Shown here piece by piece: positions 1-12,313 of a stretch of DNA of 64,000 nt; position 1 is the stretch's first letter; each line of letters opens with the position of its first letter. The notes below the pieces were generated by a model. It had not been told where the DNA came from, made no database searches, and saw only the letters and a program-made list of their open reading frames with translations. A program made the translations under genes and the position numbers. This DNA is from Thamnidium elegans (taxonomy: Eukaryota > Mucoromycota > Mucoromycetes > Mucorales > Mucoraceae), in NCBI GenBank assembly GCA_025201345.1, contig JAIXMG010000035.1, positions 186,001 through 250,000 of the forward strand, written 5' to 3'.

Positions 1-301
1 ATTTTTTTTTTTTTTTTTTTTTTTGGTATGAAAGAAAAAAGGAAAAAAAAAAAAAAAAAAAGCTGTATATATATATTTTGACAATCGAAAAAAAAATATT
101 TTTTAATTTCAAAATGACCTGATATGGTCTTTTGAGTAATACAAAATACCCCTACAAACACACTCTGTTTACATTAAGGTATTCTGTAAGACCCTTTCAT
201 TTAAAGTAAATATCTTTTATTATAAAAAAGAAAAAATAGTATGAATTATAATATTTATTTGTAGTGCTTTTTTTTTTTTGTATAATGTATTTAAACTGCT
301 C
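1..301. other. AT-rich 3' flank of ACR3
   Basis: Mostly poly-T and poly-A runs (a 24-T run opens the window) with no ORF of substance. It lies downstream of the ACR3 stop codon, so it probably holds that gene's 3' UTR and polyadenylation region. Nothing else is visible. Confidence 0.6.
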
Positions 302-1680
302 TTATTTTGAGTCTGTCATCTGATCGTCTTTGGAAGGTAAAGTTTGTTCGATATCGCGAGCGACATTTTTGCTCCAATTGAGTTTCTTCTTGAGATACAG
401 AGTAATATAGACCAAGATAACCAGTACAGGCACTTCAATCAAAGGACCGATGGTAGCCGCCAAAGCCTGTTCTGAATTAATACCATAAGTACCCACGGCA
501 ACGGCAATAGCCAACTCAAAATTATTACTACCAGCAGTAAAAGCTTGTGTTACCACCAATTCATAAGGGAAATGGAAAAGACTCTTGAGTAAGAAAAAGG
601 TAACAAAAAACATAATGATAAAGTAACAGAACAAAGGCACGGCAACGCGGAAAACAGAACCGATATTATCAATGATATGTCGACCTTGATTAGCAAACAT
701 AACAATGATGGTGTAGATAAGACCAACGAGAGCCAATGGGCCAAAGTGAGGTAAAAACGTCTTGTTGTACCACTTGTCGCCTTTTAACCAGCGCAATGAG
801 AATCGTGTGATGGCTCCAGCGACAAGCGGAATTCCGAGATAAATCAAGACGGATTGAGCTACGGGCCAAATGTCTACGTTAATGTTGTTATCTTGTTCTG
901 CACCAAACCAAGAGGGAACAATATTAATAAACAGCATGGCGTATGGAGAGAAAAGAGCAATTTGAAGAATCGAATTGATAGCTACTAAAATTGCACAATA
1001 GTCAGGATCTCCACCTGACAGGGTATTCCAGATCAAAACCATTGCGATACATCTGTTAATATATTTAGTAATTATACCAGTGGTAAAACGTTTTTTTGTT
1101 TTTGTTTTTTTACCTAGCAATACCAACCATAACTACACCAGTACGAAAACCAGGTAAATCAAATAAAGTAGCCCAAGCAAGAGCGGTCATAACGATAGGA
1201 CCAATAACCCAGTTAATAACAATTGAAATAAGGATTTGAAGCCAAACTCTTCTATCGGCAAGGATAATGTGCATTCTTTCGTATTGGATTTTACACAGTA
1301 CGGGGTACATCATAACAAGCAGGCCGATAGCAATAGGAACAGAAACAGAACCAAACTGAACTGTCTCAAAAGATTTTTGAACGTCAGGTACAAAGTATCC
1401 GATAACAACGCCAATTATCATAGCTAGCAAGATCCATACTAGAAGGTATCGATCAATAAATCCCAATTTACGAATCAAAGCTACAAAAAGGGCTGTTTAG
1501 AAAAAATATGACATGTTTTAAAATGAGTTATAGCTTACATGTTTCTTGTTCATTGTTACTTTCTTCATTGGCTCCTATGCGTTCGTTGGAAGTACTATTT
1601 GGTTGATATAAAACTTCTTCTCGATCGATACAATAGCTCTCTTTACAATCTTCTGTCTTATAACAGTTTGCATTAGACAT
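302..1680 (-). CDS. ACR3: Arsenite efflux transporter ACR3
   Basis: Three exons (1680-1539, 1480-1114, 1052-302) join in frame to 419 aa; yeast Acr3 is 404 aa. The protein is a polytopic membrane transporter of the ACR3/BART superfamily that exports arsenite, and in some homologues antimonite, across the plasma membrane. The first 45 residues are hydrophilic. Membrane segments begin at IDRYLLVWILLAM. The joint of exons 2 and 3 rebuilds the family signature IARCIAMVLIWN, with the conserved membrane cysteine at about residue 171. The second half shows the typical NNFELAIAVAVGTYG segment and ends in a short charged tail. No arsenate reductase or arsenic regulator is nearby, so there is no visible ars cluster. 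The start is the only ATG upstream that splices into the conserved frame. Confidence 0.95.
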
Positions 1681-3822
1681 GATGAAATATATAGTATAAC
1701 AAAAAGAAAGAAAAATTAATTAGCCAGATCAGCCATTTTTATATTCGGATCCTGTGTGACCGTCTGATGTTTAAAAAGAAAAAAGAAAAACTAGCGTATC
1801 GTGAAAATACGTGGAGCTGAAGGATATCTTCGTATCTAAATGTAAAAGCTGTATAATGAACATTAAAGTATTTACTGATACTATAGTAGGTCTATATACC
1901 TTATTGAAGAGTTCTTTATCACTCACTAGACTAAAACATGGCAAAATTTGCGTAAAGTATAATGTGACCCTACTACTCGGATTATGATTTGCATTAAAAA
2001 AAAAAGATTTTTTACAAACAACCTCCCTCTATACTTAACCATCAATAATAAATAGACTATAACGCGTTTTAGTACATACATAGCTTTACTCATTCAACTA
2101 GTTATACTTTTTCTGAAAGATGAAGAGAAAATGGATCTGTTTATTTTTTTTTTGTCGTACCACCGCATCTTAATTTTATAATTTTTGATGGATTAGTAAT
2201 CCAGTTTTCCTGGTCAAACCTGATTTTTTAATTTTTTTTTTCAGGCCACAGACAAAAAAAATGTTTGGCCATATGTAGTGCATATAGGCTTGTGACAAGA
2301 GAGAGGTAACGTCTATGTACACTACCCGTGGATGTGGTTCCTGGGACTGTGTCAAAACAAACTTTTAAAATTCTACCCCTTCAGAAAACGCTACAAAACA
2401 CAGTTTTGAAATAGTAATTTCTAGGCCTTCCAGGTGACTTTTTAAGCTTGCACTATTCTACAGACTTTTGACAATGTAAACGAAGTGCATGATTCTATCG
2501 GGATAGATTGTGTGGCTATAGGTCAATATCTTACCTTCATTACGGTGATGAAGAACGATATATAGTTTTATGAGAAGGGAATTGTTTGTTTTTTTTTTGG
2601 TACACACCTTTCTTAGAATAAACTACTTCTCTTTTATCGTTTTTATTAAGTACTTTTTTTTTTATATATATGTGCACCTTTTAAAGGATCTTAGCTATTT
2701 CTAGTGTTTTTTTTTAGCATTTTTATTTTCCTTAAGCCTATACAGACGGATACGGTTCGAAACAACCGCAGCGCATAAGAGCACTTGTTACGAACGCTCC
2801 AATGTAGTCCATCCGAATGTAATATTGTAAAGTTAAAGATACTTTTTTCAGCGCTTTATGATGGTATGAAAAAAATAATAAGTATATATACATATTTTAC
2901 AAATAAATTACTTGTGGCTATTTGTATTCATTTTTTTTTATTATTCAAGTTTAAATCATCACATACATAAAGCGAGCCTATTTTCCGATACCAGCATCAG
3001 GGACTATTCTGAAGAAGAATTTAAGTTGAAGTTCTGGTAGTATGTTTTCGAAGAAATCTTTGGATACATCAAATGGTAAGTCGTCTCCAAAAAAAAGAAT
3101 TATAATCGGTGGCCAAATTCTGTAGAATGAATTCGTTCTTCAGTGGGCTGAAATTAAAGTAGTTTCTCGTATCCTGTGGCTAGGAACCAAATAAACGAAG
3201 GTGGAATCGAACGTTCTTTCATATATTAAGGTAGCGTGCTAGGACACTCACAGTACAGTCAACTTAATTATCTGTACCTTATTATAGATCTCTGCTTTAG
3301 AGATGAAGGTTCAGATAGATACTACCAAAGTTAGAAACTAAGTTAGTATGATTGATGACCTCTTGGATACGAGTATACTCGAAAGATGTTGATTACGGCA
3401 GTGGAAAGAGAAAAGTCGAAGAGCAGTTACAAAGAAGTAAGAAGAAGACCGTTTTAGGAAAAGAAGTTCAAGTAAAAAAAAATCTCATTTTCGGAATTAT
3501 ACTTCTTGGTATATCATTACCATAATAAAGAAGTTTGATTCAGATAAAAAAGAAATTAGCTAGTACAAATATAGAGCATGTACGTTTCGATTGACAGTAA
3601 ACAAAGCGGGGTTACGCAATATCTTGTCACCGTAATTTAGGCAAATAGGCACATATATATATATATATTTTAAAAACACTAAGCTCAGTTTGTATAAGAG
3701 AGAAAGAGAGAGGAATCATGTGTAAAAGTACAAAAAGGAAGCGGGGAAATATTTTAAGCCAACGGTTTTGGAGGAGAAAATTAAAAAAAAAAAGAAAACC
3801 TTTCTTTCTTATCTAAATTCAC
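1681..3822. other. 2.1-kb gene-poor intergenic region
   Basis: Only short, low-complexity ORFs occur here; the longest, about 61 codons at 2785, has no recognisable composition. The stretch upstream of ACR3 probably contains its promoter. The last 150 bases before 3823, with AT dinucleotides at 3651-3668 and GAGA-type purines at 3700-3715, probably hold the APP1 promoter and leader. I see no tRNA, repeat or coding remnant that I can name. Confidence 0.5.
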
Positions 3823-5608
3823 ATGAGCTTTTCTAGTTTTAATTCAGAAGGTGAACCACGAGTTCGTCGTCGTGACCGATTACGTTCGCTTGCACAAACA
3901 ACTACATTTGTTATAAAAAAAGAGATTAACAAGTATTATGAAGGTTCACCTCCACCTTTACCGCCCAGAAGACCTCGAAGTGTCATGTCTACAACTTCTA
4001 ATGAACCCATAAGCACAGAAATAAAACGTACTGATACAGAAGAAATTGATGATATTATAAAGAACTCTGTTCCTGACTTGGTTCAGCCTCAATGTATGTT
4101 ATTTCCAACATATGCATGTCAAGTAGATGATGATGAGCAAGAAGTTCATTGGAAAATACATTTAGCTGGTTGGGCCTTTGCTAATCCTGGTTCAAGTCGT
4201 TTAGATAGGTGGTTGCTAGGTAACCTAAAAATAAAAAAAAAATAAAAAAATAAAAAATAAAATAAAAAAAAATAAAAAAAAATTAACATTAAATGCTTTT
4301 TTTTTTTTTTTTTTAGCTGCTGGTAGAACGTATGGTGGATTATCAAGAGATACAGTAGAAGATAATCATTTTACTACATTACTAAATCAATTTCGATGCG
4401 AGACAATGCGTATGACCGATATTCAACTTACATTACCTGGCATTATTGCAAAAAAAATTATTGACGATAATGAAGAACGTTTGGAGATAAACCAACAAGA
4501 GAAAATAAGAGATTTTGCTGCTTCTGTAAATACTGGACCCAATGGACGATTTGAAGAGGAGATTTATTTAGATACTGCTTCTGTCAAGAAATTAAAGGAG
4601 CAATCAAAGTATTTGACAGTAGAAGCTAGTTTTACCGAAGATGGTAATATATACAGACATATGTAATGGCTTATTACTGCGACTAAAAACTACATATAGA
4701 AGAAACTCCATTTCCCGGTTATATAGATATCATTGATCCTTATGGTATCTCAGTCATTTCAGATATCGATGATACCATTAAAATTACAGATATTTTAGAT
4801 GGAAAAGATGCCATTTTACAAAACACATTCTTTAGAACAGCAAGAGAAGTACCTTATATGAGCGAAGTATTTAGAACTTGGGTATCAGAAGGAGCACATA
4901 TCCATTACGTATCTAATTCACCATGGCAAGTATATCCTGCTCTGAGTAAATTTATTGTCAATCAAAAATTTCCTCAGGGAAGTATGCATCTTCGAGCAGT
5001 AAGTACACAGGAATTAATTATCGGTAAACCAGGTAAACACAAGTTGGATATTATCCCCAAAATAATTCGTGATTTTCCTCATCGTAAATTTATTCTTGTG
5101 GGTGATTCTGGTGAAATTGATCCTGAAATGTAAGCTTGTACATTGTGTATATCAGCATATAAATCATATATTTATATTTATATATTATAGTTACCAGCAG
5201 GTCTATAATGAATTTCCTGATCAGATTATCAAGATATTTATACATGATGTGACCTCTCAACGTGCCATGGATGCAGACAAACTTGCAAAAGATAAACCAG
5301 ATTCTTACTATAGTAGTTTACGCAAGTTTTTATCACGAGAATCAAAATTACTAAAAAAGGGTCCTTCATCTGCTTTAGCTATTGACGCTATGGCATCCAC
5401 CGAATTACCTGACGAACAAGAACAAAGTTTGGATCCTGAAGTACCTTTATTAACTAAATTAGAACAGTTTGATCAACGTATGCAAAGAGTATCTTCTCAA
5501 ATGAGAGAAGGTGTCTTTACTGTATTTTCTCTTGCTTCTCAATTAATGTTGGATCCTGTTGTAGCTGAAGAATTCTTGATGTCCAAAACGAGCGACATGA
5601 AAATTTAA
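3823..5608 (+). CDS. APP1: APP1-type phosphatidate phosphatase (DUF2183)
   Basis: Four exons (3823-4219, 4317-4643, 4700-5129, 5191-5608) sum to 523 aa. The protein belongs to the App1/DUF2183 family, Mg2+-dependent phosphatases of the HAD superfamily that convert phosphatidate to diacylglycerol; yeast App1 acts at cortical actin patches and endocytic sites. The catalytic DxDxT motif is visible as SDIDDTIKITD in exon 3. It is followed by the family's HYVSNSPWQVYPAL segment and by the aspartates of VGDSGEIDPE, whose end is completed across the last intron (EIYQQVYNEFP). The N-terminal part contains a proline patch, SPPPLPPRRP, a plausible SH3-binding site matching App1's known link to endocytic SH3 proteins. 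The intron at 4644-4699 must be removed to avoid an early stop. Confidence 0.93.
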
Positions 5609-5675
5609 AAACACATTATTGTATTACTTATTTATTATTATTTACATACAGGGATTATACACATAAAAAAAAAAT

Positions 5676-6308
5676 CTAATCATCATCATCTTCTGAATCT
5701 TCTTGTACCATTGTTTTACAAAATAACTTTAATCGGAAAGCGTCCACTCCATTCAAGTAATAACGATATAGTCTCTTATCCTTTATGAACCCTAATCTTT
5801 GGTATAATCCCAATGCGCCCAAATTCGTAAATTCTGTCTCTAAAACCACCTAATAATAATAAAATCTTAAGTAAACCGGGCCAACTTTTTTCTTTTTATA
5901 TGTGTATGTAATACCTCGTCAGCATCCATATCTTTCATTGCTCGAATAGCCTTTTTAACCAGATTTGAACCGATAGATAATTTACGATGTGTCTTTGATA
6001 CAGCCAACATGGCAATATATCCTCGAAGTCTATCCTTATGTCTATCCAACTTGCAAATAATGACACCTACGTATTGGTCGCCATCCATAGCCTAATTTTT
6101 ATTTTTGTTAATATATAGTTATTTGAGTGTCAATGTGAGTGTGTTTTTTTTTTACCAAAAAACACAAGTTTGGCCAGTTGTGAATAAAGTATCGATAGGT
6201 GTATACGGAGTAAGGTTCTGACAAGTCATTTTCAATCAACCGAATAATGTCTGGTAACTGTAACTCTGATTTGTATTCACTGTATTCAATGTTTGGTATA
6301 TGACTCAT
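5676..6308 (-). CDS. NAA30: N-alpha-acetyltransferase 30 (NatC catalytic subunit, Mak3)
   Basis: Three exons (6308-6156, 6091-5915, 5849-5676) give 167 aa, typical for Naa30/Mak3. The enzyme is a GNAT-fold acetyltransferase that uses acetyl-CoA to modify N-termini starting Met-Leu/Ile/Phe/Trp, as the catalytic subunit of ribosome-bound NatC. Visible signatures are the N-terminal [17 protein letters not shown] motif, the acetyl-CoA loop ([13 protein letters not shown], the R/QxxGxG/A equivalent), and [21 protein letters not shown] rebuilt across the last intron. The C-terminus is acidic (EDSEDDDD). It is transcribed away from the CtIP/Ctp1-like gene with 163 bp between start codons. Confidence 0.95.
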
Positions 6309-6471
6309 TTTTTAAATAAAAATACAGATGAGAAGAGGAAAAAAAAAAAAAAACGCCAAATATTTTTTTTTTAACCAGTCCCCCCCTTTTGTAATATTCC
6401 CTTTTTTTTTTAAAAAAAAAAAGAGAGTAATACACACCTTTTCAGTTTACTGTACTTTTAACTTTTTAAGC
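6309..6471. promoter_or_regulatory. Divergent promoter region NAA30 / CtIP-like gene
   Basis: Only 163 bp separate the two start codons. The interval is almost entirely A- and T-runs with a short C-run (ccccccc at about 6380), so both genes must share or closely pack their promoters here. No TATA box can be assigned with confidence. Confidence 0.5.
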
Positions 6472-8452
6472 ATGGACGAAGGTTAATATATATATATATA
6501 TATAAAAGTGTACACAACGTTACTTATATTTTTTAGCGTAGATAGGTTAACGGACAGACTGAATCAGGAACGAATCACTACGCGCTTACAAAAGCAAGAG
6601 ATTCAAAAACTGGAAACTCAAAACAATAAACTGCAAAAAAAACTTGGCGAACTAAAGCAGCAACTATTAAAAAGAGAACAAGAGATTCAAGAAGAGGAAG
6701 AAGAGATTTTGCAAAGAGAAGAACAAGTAAAAGAGCAATATGACAGTATCAAAGCTTGTCTCAACGGAAATATAAAAGGTAAGTTTACATACATAAAAAA
6801 AAAAGGAACTTGACAAAAAAGACTAATTCTTTTTTTGACATAAGAGAAACTGGATGAAAATGCAAAGTTAAAACAAGAGTTACAAACAGTAAAAATTCAA
6901 AAAGAGCACTTGGAAGCAGAAAATAAATTACTACATGATACGTCTGAAAGTACGCCACGAAAATCACTGCTTTTATATAATAGTAGATACTAATACAACA
7001 ATTTATAGATTTACAAGCAAAAATGAATGAACTAACGAGTACACTAACAGATAAAACGAATACGATTGCTAATTTAAACATGATTGTCAAGTTACAATCA
7101 ACTCGCATTGAAGGTAACACAATCACACACTGACAAAAACTATTTGACATAATTTATTATATTTTTAAGGTTTTATGGCTGATAATGCACATCATATGGA
7201 ACAAAACTTGAAATTAAATCGATTGTAATTATTCAATAATTTACTATTTATTATATACTTATTTTTGTTGTTGTACTGTAGACTAGAGGCAAATAGTAAA
7301 ATTATTACATCAGACCAAAAGTCCTCTAATCAAATCCAACGATCAATTAATACAATCTTAACTAATCCATTACATCCTACTACATCATCTTCATCACCAG
7401 AACATACCTATACATTCTTTGATCATGTTCATCCTACTGATACAAAGGCAAACAAGAGACCGTTGGATGAATCTACTAGTACCGCAGCTATATCTAAATC
7501 AAACCAGAGATCCACAACTTATAGCTCACCTGAGATTAGTAGAGGTTCTGCTATAACAAAAGTAAAGTCTCCTGGCTTGGGCGATTCTCCATACTCGTGT
7601 GTTGATTTCGATAATCAAACCGAAAGTGCAGTAATATTTGACGTTTCGTTATCTCCTCACGATGCACAATCGCCCTCAGAAGAAAACGAAAAACGACTTG
7701 TCTATCTTGATGAAAGTTCTTTCGAAAACACATTTTCATCCCCTACTAGGTTAAAATCAATGTCACCGCCTGATAAAAACGCAAGAGTATCACCATTAAG
7801 AGGAAGATCTTCGCAATCTAGTGATATCCAAAGACGAATTTCGTTATTGGATGAAGCACAAAAAAGATCATCACATTCTTCTAGTGATAATCAAAAGAAA
7901 AACTTGATGGAAGGTCTCCAAAAGAGGTCTTCATATTCAAAGGGAATTACAAGAGGATCTTCTTATTCTACTGAATTACCGAGAAGGTTATCTGTCTGTG
8001 ACGAAAATGATGTACCTCCCGATGCAGCATTAAAAAATGAAGTATCTACTGAAAATAACGGTAGACAACCTTTAACCGAGACTACCAATATTTTAACTAC
8101 TCAGAAACCAATCTCGTTAAAAACTGGACAATTGAATCAGTTATTACCACAGGTTAAAAATGTATCTGTCGCGAAACCAAATATGAGGCCTTTAACTGTT
8201 AAACACAAACATGGTAAAGATACTACTTGTGTTGCTTGCGAAAAGGTTAGACATTAATTTTATATTACAATATATTGCATACTAAATATATATATATAGT
8301 TTTATGATACAGGACCTTTACCTGATGTTGAAAACACTAATAATGCAATGTCTCCAAGAGAAAGAATTCAGCTCCACTCTAGGCACAAGGCTAGAGAGAC
8401 TACTCCACCAGAGTTTTGGGATTTAGGATTTCCATATACTTTATCTCCATAA
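6472..8452 (+). CDS. CtIP/Ctp1/Sae2-family DNA end-resection factor
   Basis: Seven exons (6472-6481, 6542-6778, 6845-6949, 7009-7113, 7170-7224, 7282-8245, 8300-8452) sum exactly to 542 aa. The first ~170 residues are a long coiled coil, as in the N-terminal tetramerisation region of this family. The middle is Ser/Pro-rich and disordered. The C-terminus carries the family signatures: CVACEKFYDTG (CxxC-x-KFY, completed by the last splice) and SRHKARETTPPEFWDLGFP (the RHR-TPP-FW-GFP block of the SAE2/CtIP domain). By family knowledge it would stimulate the Mre11-Rad50-Nbs1 nuclease at double-strand breaks. Many SP sites fit CDK control, known for CtIP, Ctp1 and Sae2. The 10-nt first exon is inferred because it alone gives an ATG in frame, using an acceptor at 6541. 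I am sure of the C-terminal domain and less sure of exon 1. Confidence 0.85.
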
Positions 8453-8564
8453 TAAAATTAATTCCTAACTGGGCTTAAAGATGAAAGCGGTCCTTTTTTT
8501 TTTTTTTTTTTTTTTTTTTCTCTCTTTCTTTTTGCTTAGTTTTTTGTTGCTGCTTTAAAAAAAG

Positions 8565-8860
8565 ATGCCAGAAGGTTCAGAAACGAAAGGAGCTGTAAAA
8601 AGAAGAATAACTCAAGCTTGTATATTATGCCGAAAGAAAAAGGTTTTATTTTTTAAAAAGATGAAATATAGTCAGCTCATAAGTTTTAATATATAGATCA
8701 AATGCGATGGTGCTAAACCAGAGTGTGTACATTGTTTAGACGCAAAGTTAAACTGTCAATACACAGAGTATAAAAAACGTGGTCCACATAAAGGCTATGT
8801 TCGTTTATTAGAAGATCGTCTTGCTCAGTTAGAAAGAAAGTTACTGACCAATGCAGAACC

Positions 8861-8901
<41 letters not shown>

Positions 8902-9644
8902 CATATTTACATATTTCCAACGTATTATATAATAGAGTTATTGACACAGCCAAAATTAAAAACTGAGTCTGATGAATTTCCGCCTGAAGAAATAGTTACG
9001 CATCTTATCGACTTGTTTTTTCAACATATTAATTCCGTATTTCCATTTGTACATCGTGCTAGATTAAAGAAATCAATACAGGACGGAAACGTGTCGAAGC
9101 CTTTAATCTGGGGTGTGATGGCCATTGCCGCAAGGTATGACAGAAAAGTGCTTTTAAAACTAAGCGGGGGGGAGGATATGACTAATTTCCTTAAAATTAG
9201 ATTCTCAGACCATCCTAGTATTAAATCCGATCCACCTTACTGGGCTGGCGAAACATTTGCTACAAAAGCTATATCCTTGATTAATTCTTCTTTACTGGAG
9301 CCAACTATACCAAATTTACAATTCTGGGGTATCATGTCTTGTTTAGAATACGGAAGAGCTTCTGGAGCAAAGTAAGTTTTGAGTATATATATTATGGAGT
9401 ATAAAAGTTTAATTTATATAACTGCCAGAGCTTGGATTTATGGAGGAATTGCGGTACGTATATGTCAAGAATTAGGTTTAAATAAAGAAGAAACCTTGAC
9501 TACACCAATTGTAGCAGATGATGGCACCATTGATTATGTGGCAATGGCTTTACGTAGACGTATATTTTGGAGTTGTTTATGTATAGACAAGTAAGAACTT
9601 GATATTTATATATCGTGGAAATCGCTTTAATCGCTAACCACTTG

Positions 9645-9675
<31 letters not shown>

Positions 9676-10888
9676 TAGATTTGCTAGTACCAGTACAAAT
9701 AGACCACAAGGATTTGAAATTTGTGATTATGATGTTAAATACCCTACACTTCAGGAGAGTAGTCTTTTACGAGACCCATTACAAGGCTACACAATTGATA
9801 AACATACCATTACAGATGACCCACTCATGAATGTCATACCTAACTATATCTCTGTACTGGAACGATTTGGTGAAGTTAGTAAATTTATGAGTAGAGCAAA
9901 GACAACTACCTCTGCTGTTACCTGGCCACCTATTGCGGAAGCTGCCTCATTACATGCCATGATGAAGAACTGGCACGATACATTACCTGAAGCTTATCAC
10001 TTTAATGCAGCTCATGTAAAATTATACAAGGAAACAGCCAGTCAAAATTATATTAGCTTTTGGCTTTGTGCTCATGCGATGTATTGTACGGGTATGCTTG
10101 CTTTGCATAGAGGCAGTTTGGCTTATAGTGATTTAACTGCTGCTGATTTACCGCAAGACGTATATGATCGCATTCAATCCAGTATACAAGAATGTAAAGT
10201 ACAAGTAGAAACGGCTATGGGTGTATTTAGAGCCTTGCATGATATTTGTGGACTCAACGTGTTACCGTACATGTGTTATTGTGCTTATATATTTTCAACA
10301 GTACTTATGACTTCGGCATTCTCTTCTGATCCGGTTTCTTATCGTAAGAGTAGCGCAGGTTTAGTCTCTTTATATGACATGATTGAGTTATTACGACCTT
10401 ACTGGCCTATGAGTGAAAGATTAGCGTCAACTACTCGAGACATGTTATCTGCTCATAGTCGATTGTACGATATTCAAGAACAACAGGAGTTTCCATATGA
10501 ATCAAAACGGTTTATACAGAATAGCCCGGATATCGATTCATTAACGTCGATCTCTACAGTTGAAACATCACTTCCTATTACTTCTACCGCACCTTATCCA
10601 TTTAATAATGTCATGCCAGTTCAAGCCAACATGTCTATACAACAACCTATATTACCACCATACCAAGTTCAGCAGCAACAGCAAGCGCAGGATATTGATT
10701 TTAATAGCTGCGAATTCTTGTATGATTCTGCATTGTTCGGTCAAATTATATTTGATTCTACTAAATCCAATAACTCTGATACTTTAGCACCACAACAAAA
10801 CCCATATGTGTTGAACACATCGGTTAATTATCAACAACCTTATAATGAACAATTGAAAAACACCTCGGGTTCCTGGGGACCTTCGTAA
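8565..10888 (+). CDS. Zn2Cys6 fungal-specific transcription factor
   Basis: Five exons (8565-8642, 8697-8865, 8936-9371, 9429-9590, 9679-10888) give 684 aa. The N-terminus has a zinc binuclear cluster, C-x2-C-x6-C-x6-C-x2-C-x6-C (CILCRKKKIKCDG... on to LNC), split by the first intron. A linker and short coiled coil follow (YVRLLEDRLAQLERKL). Residues about 110-400 form the fungal_trans regulatory domain (for example FQHINSVFPFVHRARLKK, and AWIYGGIAVRICQELGLN across a splice site). The C-terminus is low-complexity with a Gln run. These nuclear proteins control metabolic genes, but the target cannot be read from the sequence and no metabolic cluster is adjacent. Introns 2 and 4 carry A-runs of about 20 bases or more. 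Confidence 0.93.
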
Positions 10889-12136
10889 ATTCAAGTTAAA
10901 ATAAAGGCCCTTTTTTTATACAGGATTTCCTACTTATTTATTTTTTTATATATACTTTTCGCTGTCAAAAAAATACCAGGGGGTTTTTTATATATAGTAG
11001 CGCGTATTGTATTTATCTATGTGTACCTATTCGTCTTAAATTTTAATCTGTTGCCCATCACAAAGCAAAAGCTCATATTTATGCATAAGTATTATGTATT
11101 TTTTCCCCCTAGCTTTGGCTGCATGCGACATGTACAGACTGATTCGTAGTACGATCAGCTATGCGAAATAACTACCACGATTATAATTGCCCTTGGTAGA
11201 TAATTTATATGGATCGTGTTCACGGAGACATTAAATTAGTAAATCCCACTGGTAGACAGATGTTGCTGTCTTTCTTACGAAAAGTTCCATAAAAAAAAAC
11301 GTATTTATAAAATATATATCTGAAGTATCTTGAAAATTCACCAACTTAACAAAATATTATATATGACTCTTTTGCAGTATCAATAGATTTCTTAAAGAGC
11401 ATAACTAAGTTTTCCATTATTCCTTAACGATAATATCCAAATCAGAAATAATTCCGTCTTTTTTCTAGAGATATTATTGACGGTTTGTTTTATCACATAT
11501 TTTTATGGAAGGAATTATTGATTCTATTTGAACTGTCTTGTGACCGTAAAACCTTGTTGTCAAAACGGTGTCTTTTTGATCGCACCAAACTTGTTGTGCA
11601 AGGGTTTGTACTCTTCGGAACGATATGTTTTGCTGTTAGATTTCTTCAAATAGGGTGTTACGGCTTTTAATATTAGTCATATGGTCCAGAGTTACATAAT
11701 CGTAGTTTTTTGGGGGGAGGGGGATTCTGAATATTTTGGAGCATCTTGATACAGTTAATTTACGCGATCGGTACAGCTATTTCACCTCAGAATAATAAAC
11801 ACATTTTAATAGCGTAGAATATATAAGTTTATTTATGTTACTAGGGTGCAAAGTCCCATACTCATGTGAACTGCGAAGAAATAGGTATAAAGGTGATTTA
11901 ATGATTGTTGAAATGGTAAAAAGTTGATTTAGTCAGCGTCAACTTGAAATAGCTATTATTTCTTCAGCTTAATGTTTTCTTTTATCTACAGTGGAAATTA
12001 AGATTTTTCGCCTATTTTTTTTTTATTATTGATATATTTGCGAATACAGTTTATGGGATTCTTTTCCTTCCTTACTTTTCGAACTGCTGAAAAAAATTAA
12101 ATGAGAGTTTATATTGTAAAAGATATTGTGTATGAT

Positions 12137-12167
<31 letters not shown>

Positions 12168-12267
12168 GCAATATCATGTATAATACCAAAAAGATGTGGT
12201 CTCGATCAGCTCATTGATAGTCGTATTTACGCATTATAGAATATTATCCAATTTGTAACACCTTCCT

Positions 12268-12313
12268 TATAAAGTGTTATTTGGGTCTATTATAAAGTGT
12301 TATTTGGGTCTAT
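12268..12313. repeat. 23-bp tandem duplication
   Basis: Two adjacent identical copies of a unit beginning tataaagtgttatttgggtc lie head to tail in non-coding DNA. It is a simple local duplication with no coding consequence. Confidence 0.85.

Noticed and set aside
2740..2790. ggttcgaaac string suggesting a tRNA T-arm
   Set aside because: No acceptor, D or anticodon stem could be paired around it; no tRNA is supported.
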